From: Pictodentalium vernedei
Taxonomy: Eukaryota; Mollusca; Scaphopoda; Dentaliida; Dentaliidae
Direction of reading: 5' to 3'
Assembly (NCBI GenBank): GCA_031216915.1
Contig: CM062294.1
Span: 32,937,128 to 33,001,127, forward strand
DNA length: 64,000 bases
The notes under the pieces were generated by a model. That model was not told the DNA's origin, made no database searches, and saw only the letters and a list, made by a program, of their open reading frames with translations. This document shows positions 45,247-54,824 of the stretch, in pieces (position 1 is the first letter of the stretch; every line of letters begins with the position of its first letter). A program made the translations under genes and the position numbers.

Positions 45247-46782
45247 AGCTCAACTTGACAAAGTCAAGCTGAGCTATTGCCATCACTTCTCGTCCGTCGG
45301 CGTACGTACGTACGTACATATGTACGTACGTTAGTACGTTAGTACGTACGTCCACAATTTCCTTTGGCACACCTCACAGGTCACATTTATGATCAGATTA
45401 CTTTGAAACTTGGTATGCTTGTTTGGGGTGACCTCTAGATGGGAGCTATCGATTTTCTTCAATTTCCGTCAAAAAATGTTGCCGTGGCCAACGTTCTTAG
45501 AACTTAGTTTAGTCAAACCACAATATTTCCCTTTGGCACACCCTACAGGGCACATTTATGATTTGATTGCTTTGAAACCTGGTGTGCTTATTTAGGGTGA
45601 CCTCTAGATGGGAGCTATCGATTTTCTTCAATTTCCGGCAAAAAATGTTGCCGCGGCCAACGTTCTTAGAACTTAGTTTAGTCAGAAGACTCAATATTTC
45701 CCTTTGGCACACCCTACAGGGTACATTTATGATCGGATTGCTTTGAAACCTGGCATGCTTGTTTGGGGTGACCTCTAGATGGGAGCTATCGCTTTTCTTC
45801 AATTTCCGTCAAAAAATGTTGCCGCGGCCAACATTCTTAGAACTTAGTTTAGTCAAACCACAATATTTCCCTTTGGCACACCCTACAGGCACATTTATGA
45901 TTTGATTGCTTTGAAATGTGGTATGCTTATTTAGGGTGACCTCTAGATGGGAGCTATCGATTTCCTTCAATTTCCGGCAATAAATGTTGCCACGGCCAAC
46001 GTTCGTAGAACTTAGTTTAGTCAGACCTCTATATTTCCCTTTGGCACACCCTACAGGGCCCATTTATGATCAGATTGCTTTGAAACCTGGTATGCTTGTT
46101 TGGGAATACCTCTAGATGGGAGCTATCGATTTTCTTCAATTTCTGTCAAAAAATGTTGCCGCGGCCAACATTCTTAGAACTTAGTTTAGTCAGAAGACTC
46201 AATATTTCCCATTGGCACACCCTACAGGGTACATTTATGATCGGATTGCTTTGAAACGTGGCATGCTTGTTTGGGGTGACCTCCAGATGGGAGCTATCAA
46301 TTTTCTTCAATTTCTGTCAAAAAATGTTGCCGCAGCCAACGTTTTTAGAACTCAGTTTAGTCAGACCACAATATATCCCTTTGGCACACCCTACAGGGCA
46401 CATTTATGATTTGATTGCTTTGAAACCTGGTATGCTTGTTTGGGGAGACCTCTAGATGGGAGCTATCGATTTTCTTCAATTTCCGTCAAAAAATGTTGCC
46501 ACGGCCAACGTTCTTAGAATTTAGTCGAGTCAGACCACAATATTTCCCTTTTATACACCCTACAGGGCACATTTATGATCGGATTGCTTTGAAACCTGGC
46601 ATGCTTGTTTGGGAAGGCCTCTAGATAGGAGCTATCGATTTTCTTCAGTTTCTGTCAAAAAATGTTGCCACTGGCAAAAAAAAATGATACTGGTACCAAT
46701 GATCTTCAATTTTGCCATTTCATTTATAACTTACCAAGTTCAAGTTTGCAAGTTGAGCTACAGTGTCATTGACACTTTCATT
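45247..46782 (+). mobile_element. Helentron-like element, family C, copy 2
   Basis: Same hairpin, (GTAC)n microsatellite (45301-45352), 169-bp core and 3' end (AAGTTGAGCT, GTGTCATTGACAC, TTTCATT) as 32574-34278. Order and variants of core units are nearly the same, so the copies are close relatives. Confidence 0.78.
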
Positions 46783-47658
46783 TTAAGGTTTTTATGACAA
46801 TATCTCCGACATAGAGTCTATGCACCCTTTGTCATCGCGACAACTCAAATATGGACCATCCTAGCTCTATGCATTTTGGCATGCTGGTTAACAATAACCA
46901 GTTTGCACTTATCTATGTTTTTTTCACCCGTTCGATCTGAATGTCAGATGACAGATCTGAAGTTGGAGCCATTATTTCAAAGTGGGTTGCGCTCATTCTT
47001 CAATGTAGATGTGGACATGGGACTACACCAACTGAGTTAAACATTGCTGGAGATTCAATATATGGTCCACCTGAATGAGGTCATCAAGTGCATATTATTC
47101 AGAAAGACTGGGAAATGCATTTACACCTTAATGTATTTCTAAAGTTTATGAATGTATTTCATCACTCAAATTAGTGGGCAGAGCCAAAATTTGCCATTTC
47201 TGATTCGTGTATCGAACCCTTTAAATGCTGGTCACATATATGCCTTTTCTGGTTTCTTATAAAAATTGTTCTGATTTCTGTATGAATATCTGTAAATACT
47301 GTTAACGAAAAACCCATTTCTGATTTGTTAAAAAATATTTTACATCAGAAGATAAGCCTCCATAAATTATCTTTCTGTAGAGTTTATTCCTGATACTTTA
47401 ACCCTTTTCACACAGACTTGAATTTACTGGATGCAGTAAATTCTGTTTCTCTAGTTTGTCCCTGTATCAGTATGCATCGCGTCTTCTGATTGGTCAATGT
47501 AACTGAAACAAATAGCCATGGTATTGGCTATCTTCAAACATGTGGGTGATAAGAGCATGCACTGTTGTTGCCCATTTGACACTCAAGAAACATCCAGGCA
47601 GGGATCAGCCTGGCAGCTGATTTTAGGGAGAAGTGACTTCTCCCTCAAGAGACTTTAG

Positions 47659-48165
47659 GGAGAAGTCAGGAGCCAGGAGGGAGAAATAACCTTTGACCCC
47701 GACTGGGTCACTTTGATTGCAGAAACTCCTATTAGAACTATTAAGTTATATCCAACTTATTGTCGTATTGTAGTGAATACTACGGTAATACAAATTAAAA
47801 AACATCGTTGCAGCCCTATGAGTAGAAGCACTTGTTGGCTGTCGTATTCGATGAGAACTGAACAGATTGAATCGGGTTCGCAAATATACTTTTGTGCTTT
47901 GTGGGGTAAGAACATCAAGGGAAGCAACTCATCTGTTTATCTTCGATATCACATGAATAGAATACAAAATGTCAATCTCTCTCTTCGCTGTCACTCCGAT
48001 GGAGACATCGTTCACAAATGGATTGAACTCACACCTAAATCCTCCATCAAATCAAATAGTACTGCCACCCAGCTTTTTAGAGAGTATTTGTCAGAGAAAG
48101 ACTTTGATACTGAATTTGAATCGGATTTAAAACTTCACCAAATCGAAAAACTTCTCCATGTGTGA
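47659..48165 (+). CDS. unassigned open frame, no ATG at its start
   Basis: A 168-codon stretch between a TAG (47656-47658) and TGA (48163-48165). The first in-frame ATG is only about a third of the way in (SPMSRSTCW). A possible splice acceptor, CACTTTGATTGCAG, ends at about 47722. The protein has mixed, protein-like composition with a hydrophilic, acidic C-terminus (REYLSEKDFDTEFESDLKL). No family recognised. It could be an exon of a host gene, a fragment of an unrecognised transposon, or chance. Confidence 0.25.
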   Translation, partial: GEVRSQEGEITFDPDWVTLIAETPIRTIKLYPTYCRIVVNTTVIQIKKHRCSPMSRSTCWLSYSMRTEQIESGSQIYFCALWGKNIKGSNSSVYLRYHMNRIQNVNLSLRCHSDGDIVHKWIELTPKSSIKSNSTATQLFREYLSEKDFDTEFESDLKLHQIEKLLHV

Positions 48166-48348
48166 CCTGGTTTATAAACAACAATTCGGAAATAGACTCG
48201 GTCTATTTATAGTTTTGCTGTGACGTTTGTTTTGCTGTTTGGTTCAAAACCTGAGGCTCGGTGTGGGGTTTAAACTTCGTCTGAGTCTTAATGTGGGATC
48301 ATATTTTACATCTCGGCATTATTTCTGTGTAAGGAGGTGGGACAAAAT

Positions 48349-48491
48349 CGTTATCTCGGGCAACATCCAGGGTACATGGAGATTTAATACCTGGATGTCT
48401 CCTTTTTAACCATGAGGCTTGTGCCTCATGGTTGAAAACTGACATCCAGGTATTAAATTTCCATGTAGCCTGGATGTTGCCCGAGATAACT
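48349..48491. repeat. 143-bp palindrome
   Basis: ATCTCGGGCAACATCCAGG...TTTAATACCTGGATGT on the left pairs with ACATCCAGGTATTAAATTTC...CTGGATGTTGCCCGAGAT on the right. The inner arm is ACCATGAGGC-TTGT-GCCTCATGGT. Arms of about 65 bp with few mismatches. Confidence 0.88.
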
Positions 48492-49394
48492 TATATTGTA
48501 CTATTTCCTTATATTATATCTCACGTGACCTTCTAGGCTCCTGATTGGACGAATGCTGCACCCCTATTTCGTGTAGTTTGCATCCACAGAACTGACCAGG
48601 CACTACTCCCAGACACTACACGTTTTCTATCTTTAGCACACTACTATGTCAGCTTTCTTTTCATACTGGGCGAATAAAACTAATCAGGCTAAATTTAAAT
48701 ATCGATTCACAGAGGCACAATATCCACAAAACGACCCGGAAAGAAATCTTTGTGGAAAAATGTATCGCTTTTCCATTGTTGAAGTCACATTTTCTGAGGC
48801 GTTCATTTTATTCTTTGTGAAGATGATCCATATCCCGTTTCGAAGAGAATGATCCATACCTGGGTACAACTTTCATGGGAACGCGTCCGGATATGAAAAA
48901 TCGTTTGTTTCGCTGCTCATATTATTGCGATATTTAATTGTATGTTTTGGGCAGTAAACGAATAAATAATGGAATTTATTTGAATCTTCGGAGTTTTGTA
49001 TCCCGTACTTACCCATTCGGTAATGTATATGTGTGACAAATGTGTGGAATTATCAAACTGCGTTGTCAAATTTCGAAAATTTTAGCTTTCATTCGCGAGT
49101 TGCGCGATTCTAGAATACATAGTTCCGTTTGGGGGAAATGTTTTGTTTACCCTTGCCGACTGATTCAAATTTTGTCTTCTGCTCATATCAATAATCCAAA
49201 TTAGACAAAAGCGAATGACAGCTTCAAATTGTGATTTAAACTACAATCGATTTGTTTTTTGAAAACTACATGGTATTTTTTTCTATATAACGCTGGTTGG
49301 AAGGGCTGCTACCTTGGTAATAGATTAACAAATCGGACAGATGTATTTCTTGATGGATGTTCGATATAATATAAGGAGTGCATGCCTTGTCTTT
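48492..49394. other. unassigned; one short ORF at 48646-48852
   Basis: The 68-codon ORF begins ATGTCAGCTTTCTTTTCA and reads MSAFFSYWANKTN onward; no family recognised. The region is otherwise unique in the window. Confidence 0.35.
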
Positions 49395-49489
49395 GACTAC
49401 GCCTATATAGTGCCCAGTGAGGTGGTGTAGTTCCCTCCACTTCGTGTTGGGAACTACACCACCTCACTGGGCACTATATGGGCGTAGTC
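49395..49489. repeat. 95-bp palindrome
   Basis: GACTACGCC...ATATAGTGCCCAGTGAGG...GTGTAGTTCCC pairs with its complement around a 13-base loop. Only one or two mismatches over 41 bp. Confidence 0.9.
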
Positions 49490-49496
49490 AACTCCA

Positions 49497-49600
49497 AGCC
49501 ATGTACTATTCCTTAAATAGACAACACAATATATAAAAGAGATCAGTTTCATTAGGATAGGTAACATAGTCCAGTGTATTTTGTTGTATTTCTTTACAGA
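49497..49600. repeat. stray unit of the 38537-39357 tandem repeat
   Basis: GAGATCAGTTTCATTAGGATAG and GTAACATAGTCCAGTGTATT match that unit. Confidence 0.6.
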
Positions 49601-50506
49601 CATTAAGAAAGGTCTATAATAGAATATTAATTTATAGTGTCCTTGAGTGGAAGGTAATGTATGCACAGCATTTGAGGTGTGAAAATATTTAGATCAATAA
49701 AATTGATACTGGGTGAGGTTCATTCTTCATCCTCTATAATTTGGTATTGAACATATTAAGATGACTCAGTACAGAAACCTGTAAATATATGTAGGTTATT
49801 TCCACCAGGTGAGCCAAAACTTCATCTCTGGGCATGTATTGCCAAGTCCATTAGGACAAGTCGATATATGACCCATAGACGAGGTCGAGACTATTATGAT
49901 CCCCGATGAGTCTGGAGGTGGGATGGGGAAATCTCACCCGAGGGGCAAGATATTTGAACCAGACCCGAGGCTTGTAAAGGGCATTGTGAGATTATTGATC
50001 AATCGATAAATTCGCTCAGTGATATTATTAAATCTGCAGAGAAACGTGGGGTTGAAACAACTCAAGATTAATACTTGAATAATAATTAAATTAAATATTG
50101 AGTCTATATCAACAAGGAACAGACAAGTAGGTAATTTTATATTTGCAAATCGTGAAGCCATTTTGTTTATTTACAATTGTGCAGACGATGATGAAATAGT
50201 TCCGGCGACCTAATAAAATATGCAAATGAGAAAATGTCTCACCCAGGACACGCGTATGTTTCACGTATAGTCGGGTGCGAAATCCTGCATCCTGCCACAC
50301 TATGCTTTGGTGGGAGCACTGTGTGATATAGTTAGCTTTGGTGCCAAGTTGGTTAGACCCAGGGCTGCGAATAAGGGTTTTTTTTTTACTTGACTTTTGA
50401 CTCAAACTTACTAAAACAACGTTCGAGTTGACTGAACATCAAATTCAAACCAAGTTAGCAGAAACCAGGTGTCTAAATGCAGTTTTGTAGTGCTATTTAT
50501 CCTCCT
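49601..50506. other. unassigned sequence
   Basis: No repeat recognised. The minus strand has an ATG at 50161 (MASRFANIKLPTCLF, open to 49934) preceded by a TATTTTATTA and ATTTGCAT pair, discussed as a weak lead. Confidence 0.35.
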
Positions 50507-50510
50507 TTAA

Positions 50511-50744
50511 CCCTTTACCCAACGTAATGGCCAAAACCGTCCAGCGATATTCTCAAAAATCTCCAATTAATTTTCATCATTTTTTCATTTTTTATTTCAA
50601 AAACATAGGTTATGACCCCTCATTGGAACGAGCTCGTTCCAATGAGGGTTCATAACCTATGTTTTGCAGACAAAAAAAGAACAAAAATTAGTTACTCAAG
50701 AATTTTTTTGCAAGTGTTGTTTGCTTTTCATGTTAGGTAAAGGG
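50511..50744 (+). mobile_element. piggyBac-type MITE (subfamily 1), complete
   Basis: TTAA at 50507-50510, ATAA (mutated) at 50745-50748. Palindrome centre CATTGGAACGAGCTCGTTCC, with the GACGAG spacer lost. Confidence 0.85.
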
Positions 50745-51044
50745 ATAAACACCAAAAATTAACAGCAACGATACCTTGATGTTTTCACCTGAGAAGGAGG
50801 AAATGAGTTCTCAGTAGTTCATATGCCACAAATTTTCCTGGTATCCCCCTCCCGCACTTTCCCCTGGGTTTTGGCTATTCAGAACAGGCGGCCCAGGCGG
50901 CCGTGCTGTCCTCTACAAGCTCCTGTTTACAATACCCCCCCCCCCCCCAATATTATAAGCTTCCTACGCCCCTGGAGGTGAGGTGTAGTTCCTGTCACTT
51001 GGGTTTTGTATGAAGTCCTACATGTATTCCACATGCATGTAGCC

Positions 51045-51136
51045 ATGGCTTTATCCACTGTAAAATACGAGTGTATTACAGATGTCATTTGGAACCATGT
51101 GACACGTGTGATTCCCAATGACATTGGTAGTACACG
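51045..51136 (+). CDS. candidate first coding exon of an unidentified gene
   Basis: An ATG in strong Kozak context (GTAGCCATGG) opens 30 codons (MALSTVKYEC, ITDVIWNHVT, RVIPNDIGST) plus two bases, followed at 51137 by a consensus donor, CACG|GTAAGT. Composition is ordinary for a soluble protein, and the stretch shows none of the repeat families of the window. If real, the intron is phase 2 and later exons lie to the right, possibly beyond the window, since 51268-64000 holds only repeats and unassigned sequence. I do not recognise the protein. Evidence is only the start context, open frame and donor, so chance is possible. Confidence 0.4.
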
Positions 51137-51267
51137 GTAAGTTCCATGTTGACGATGCGTGCTGGCGGTTTGTGCTCAATTCCTTGCATTGGTTTTGACA
51201 ATATAGCCAGTATTAACTGTACGAATGTACACATACTTACATGTAGACATTTATTAATACGTTTGTT

Positions 51268-51390
51268 GGGAGCATGGTGGCTCAGTGGTAGACTGTTGGA
51301 CTTCTATGCTAGAGGTCCCGAGTTCGATCCCTATCCGGGACAACCTGCGTTGTGTCCTTAGGGAAGGCACTTTATCCCACCTTTCATTAT
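51268..51390 (+). mobile_element. tRNA-headed SINE, 3' truncated
   Basis: Perfect A box TGGCTCAGTGG and B box GAGTTCGATCC, then TGCGTTGTGTCCTTAGGGAA and GGCACTTTATCCC, ending abruptly. The head differs from the other SINEs and is closest to a real tRNA, but there is no closing acceptor stem. Confidence 0.75.
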
Positions 51391-51916
51391 ACAATTTTAG
51401 AACAAATTAATCATTTCCGGTGATAATTTGACTCGTATTCACCTTAAAGAGATGCTTTGAAAGCTGCCATTTTGATTGATACCTTGAAAAGTGAAAATTT
51501 CTATATCTTCCCAGTGGGGGATACAATTTCTATCTTTCCGCAATATTTTCAATAATCTATCGTTTAGCGTTTAATAAAAGCTGTTATCCAATTATCAGTA
51601 TATAGGTTATAATATTCTGTCTCCTGCAAAAAGCACCTCAAGCTGTTTCACCCAAACATTTAATGGAGGATAAAAGTTCCCTGATTTATTCAGTTGGTGA
51701 AAAATGAATTGAGCTTGTAAGTGTGAATAAATGTTAATGTGCATTCATTTGTTTGAAGTTTTCTTCACAGCAGCCATGACTAAATTTTATGAAAAATATC
51801 AATAAAACACTTGGCCAGTTAGGAATTAAACCTCCAATAAAGTTAGCTATCATTTAAAGAATGATTTACAAACCCCATCAGATCTCAATTAAACCACATT
51901 GGAATTAGGTTATTAA
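51389..51916. repeat. duplicated segment, copy 1
   Basis: About 530 bp with over 90% apparent identity to 54163-54670 (TTGACTCGTATTCACC, CAATCTATCGTTTAGCGTTT, ACACTTGGCCAGTTAGGAAT). Homology ends exactly where a MITE begins (TTAA at 51913). Confidence 0.88.
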
Positions 51917-52592
51917 CCCTTTAGCAATGAATCGGCCAAATCCGCCTGTGTAATGTGTAATATGCAAATTCAGCAGTTGAAAAAATATTATTTTTCGACA
52001 AATTTCAACAAAACCATATCATGTGACCCCTCTTTGGAACAAGCTCGACAAGCTCGTTCCAAAGAGGGGTCTGTCGAGCTTGTTCCAAAGAGGGGTCACA
52101 TGATATGGTTTTGTTGAAATTTTTTGGAAAAAAGTAAAAAATGATATTTAGGCCACACAAAGTAGATCTTCTGTTTCTCAGGCCATTATTTGTGAAATTG
52201 CATGCGGGCGAGCGGTTTTTTATTTTATTTTTTATTTCAGTAATTACTTTTTTGCCATCAAAAGTTCATGTTCTTGGTTCAAGTTTTAGGCCTCAATCTA
52301 CAGAATATCATGGGTGATGGCGTATTTCCTCCCTTGAGAGCAAGAAGGCTTTGCAGTGCTAAAGCATTGCAAAGCCTTCTTGCACTCAAGGGACAAATTC
52401 ATCAATTTTTTTAACTTGGGTAAAATATCAGACATAAACCAGTTAATTTTTATTTTTTTAAGTTTAAATTGGTTATAAAGAGAGAGCATGCAGTAGCCAA
52501 AAGGATCATGCGGGAGGGCCTGAGAAACATATTTTTAATTTTTTTAGGCCTTAAAATAATAAATTTTGATATTGTCTGCATTGGGTAAAGGG
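51917..52592 (+). mobile_element. piggyBac-type MITE (subfamily 2) with nested Harbinger-type MITE
   Basis: TTAA at 51913-51916 and 52593-52596. The left part has TCAGCAGTTGAAAAAATAT and CATATCATGTGACCCC. The centre has an extra duplicated arm (CTCGTTCCAAAGAGGGGTC, then GAGCTTGTTCCAAAGAGGG). The right part resumes after the nested element with AAAATAATAAATTTTGATA. Confidence 0.85.
52151..52550 (+). mobile_element. Harbinger-type MITE, complete
   Basis: GGCCACACAAAGTAGATCTT...TTTTTTTAGGCC, flanked by TTA (52148-52150 and 52551-52553). Subterminal inverted GTTTCTCAGGCC motifs, and a central stem AGAAGGCTTTGCAGTGC with its complement. Removing it restores the host MITE text GATATTTAAAATAAT. A 3-bp TTA duplication fits PIF/Harbinger. 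Confidence 0.82.
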
Positions 52593-52639
52593 TTAACTGA
52601 TAGAGTTTTACATTATTTTTGGTCATCAAAATTTGTTCA

Positions 52640-52770
52640 CTTTTTTTTGCCTTGTTATAATTTATGGGAGAGTGCCCAGAGGCACCTCCCTCCCCCCCCC
52701 CCCCCCCCCCCATCTCCTCTTCTGCCCAGAAGCACTCTCCCATAAATTCTAACAAGACAAGTCCACACAT
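52640..52770. repeat. inverted repeat around a poly-C tract
   Basis: CTTGTTATAATTTATGGGAG and AGTGCCCAGAGGCA pair with GCCCAGAAGCACTCTCCCAT and AATTCTAACAAG. The loop holds about 20 C. Confidence 0.7.
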
Positions 52771-52830
52771 ATGAAATAATTTCACTTCAAAGATAATATG
52801 AAGCACCTTCACTGATTATGAAGCCTTTAA

Positions 52831-53033
52831 CCCCCTACACACTGATGTCAAAATATCCAAATTTCAAGAAGCCATTTTTCCCATAATGCAACTGGGAATT
52901 TAACCAATTCAATCTTGTTGACAGAGCTCAATGAGCTCTGTCAAACAAGATTGAATTGGTTAAATTTCTAGTTGCATTATGGGAGAAATTTGCACCTTGA
53001 ACTTTAGATATTTTGACATCAGTGTGTAGGGGG
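52831..53033. mobile_element. piggyBac-type MITE (subfamily 3), complete
   Basis: TTAA at 52827-52830 and 53034-53037; ends CCCCCTACACACTGATGTCA and its near-perfect complement. Almost the whole element is a palindrome, centred on GACAGAGCTCAATGAGCTCT. Confidence 0.88.
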
Positions 53034-53037
53034 TTAA

Positions 53038-53266
53038 CTTATGACACCTGCACTTTAGAATAAAGCCCAAATATGGGCTTCCTGCACCCTACCAGTTAAG
53101 ATAAAAAATTCATTTTGTGACAAATGAAGAACTGTATTTAGTGGGTTTTTTTTAATGAAATGTTATAACACATCACTCAACAGATATCTACATCACATGT
53201 CATTGTTTTTTGGTATCAGTAGATTCTGAAAAAACGAGATGAGATCATCATGTTCTGCCTCTGTGG
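53038..53266. other. unassigned spacer
   Basis: Nothing recognised. Confidence 0.4.
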
Positions 53267-53270
53267 TTAA

Positions 53271-53694
53271 TCGTTTAACTACAAATCGGCCACATCTGCT
53301 CACATAATATGCAAATTCAGCTGTTAACCCTTTACCCAACGTAACAGCCAAAACCGGCCAGCACAATTCTCAAAAATCGTCTATTAATTTTCATTATTTT
53401 TTCATTTTTTTGTCTCATATACATAGGTAATGACCCCTCCTTGGAACAATGAAAATGAAAAAAATTAGTTGTTCAAGAATTTTTTTTGCAAGTGTCGTCT
53501 GCTTTTCATGTTAGGTAAAGGGTTAAAAAAAAGAAATTTCAAACAATTTAAAAAAAAAAACATTTCATGTAAAACCTCTTTAGTAAAAGCTCATTGAGGG
53601 GTTGCATGATATGGTTTTGTTGAATTGTTTTGAAAAAAGTGAAAAAATAATATTTAAAATAATAAACTTTGATATTGTCTGGAATAGGTAAAGT
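53271..53694 (+). mobile_element. piggyBac-type MITE (subfamily 2) with nested subfamily 1 copy
   Basis: TTAA at 53267-53270 and 53695-53698. Left part ACAAATCGGCCACATCTGCT and ATGCAAATTCAGCTG, then the nested element, then CAATTTAAAAAAAAAAACAT and GGTTGCATGATATGGTTTTG. Confidence 0.8.
53338..53522 (+). mobile_element. piggyBac-type MITE (subfamily 1), nested, palindrome lost
   Basis: TTAA at 53334-53337 and 53523-53526. GACCCCTCCTTGGAACA is followed directly by ATGAAAATGAAAAAA, so most of the palindrome is deleted. Confidence 0.85.
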
Positions 53695-53747
53695 TTAACC
53701 AGATAAACCAGTTCACAACCTTTTACCGACCAGTTAGAAAGAGAGGA

Positions 53748-53896
53748 TATCTAGTGTTTTTGAGTGGATACCGAAAATTATCTCATGAGTGACCGTGACA
53801 AATGTTTATTTTTTGCGAGTGCTTGCACAGGCTAAAATAACTATTTGTCTTGGTTACGAGTGAGATAATTTTCGGTATCCTCTCAAAAACACTAGA
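53748..53896. repeat. inverted repeat with 36-bp arms
   Basis: CTAGTGTTTTTGAGTGGATA and CCGAAAATTATCTCA at the left pair with TGAGATAATTTTCGGTATCC and TCTCAAAAACACTAG at the right, around about 75 bp. Confidence 0.85.
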
Positions 53897-54162
53897 TTTT
53901 CTTCTTTTATACAGTTTTTATAAGAATCTGATCATTTCTTTCGATAATTCCACTTGTTTCAACCTTGTATTGATGCATCAAAGTAAGCAGCTGATGCACA
54001 TTGATATGCAGAAGTCGTTTGATTGATACTCGGAACAGGTAACGTCTTGCGATCTGATTCAGCTGACAGGTTTCATGCATCAATTCGAGGTGAATACATG
54101 TTGAATTATTACTGGAAATGATTGGTATCCACTCAAGAACTGTAGATTTTCTTTTCATCATA

Positions 54163-54670
54163 CATTTTTAGAACAAATAGATCATTTCCAGTGATAATTT
54201 GACTCGTATTCACCCTGAAGCAATACCTTGAAAGCTGCCATTTTGATTGATACTGTGAAAAATAAAAATTTCTGTATCTTCACATTGGGGGATATGATTT
54301 CTATCTTTCTGCAATATTTTCAATAATCTATCGTTTAGCGTTTAATAAAAGCTGTTATCCAATTATCAGTATATAGGTTACAATATTCTGTTTTCCTGCG
54401 AAAAGCGCCTCTAGCCGTTTCACCCAAACATGTAATGGATTTATTCAGTTGGTGAAAAATGAATTGAGCTTGTAAGTGTGAATAAATGTTAATGTGCATT
54501 CATTTGTTTGAATTTTTCTTCACAGCAGCCATGACTAAATTTTATGAAAAATATCAATAAAACACTTGGCCAGTTAGGAATTAAACCTCCAATAAAGTTA
54601 GCTATCATTTAAAGAATGATTTACAAACCCCATCAGATCTCAATTGAATCTCATTGGAATTGGGTTATTA
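54163..54670. repeat. duplicated segment, copy 2
   Basis: Partner of 51389-51916, about 2.77 kb away. It lacks the AGGATAAAAGTTCCCT stretch and retains GGTTATTAAGATAAA where copy 1 has a MITE. Confidence 0.88.
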
Positions 54671-54824
54671 AGATAAAAAATTTATGTGATCGAGGTATGT
54701 TTTTTTGTACATTAAATTGAAAAAATATCAATGTAAATGTGACATCACAAAAATCCACAGAATAAATCAGAAATTGGAATATCACCGATATCACTTCATC
54801 ACAAGTCAACCTCTCACTCATTAG

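Larger units (their letters stand above)
39360..47450 (+). mobile_element. Helentron-like element, family E, expanded by nested insertions
   Basis: 5' hairpin AGTCTGTGTG, loop AAA, CACACAGACT (39360-39382), then a CTT microsatellite (39440-39475), a 238-bp tandem core (39640-41900) and decayed relatives of it at about 44330-44890 and 46795-47350. At 47409-47418 the inverted copy CACACAGACT reappears, followed by the hairpin GAATTTACTG-GATG-CAGTAAATTC (47420-47443). This is the terminal layout of families A-D. If one element, its ends are 8 kb apart and about half the interior is later insertions. Confidence 0.6.

Noticed and set aside
48646-48852. 68-codon ORF as a gene
   Set aside because: Short, no recognisable motif, no convincing splice sites, and an equally long ORF lies on the opposite strand.
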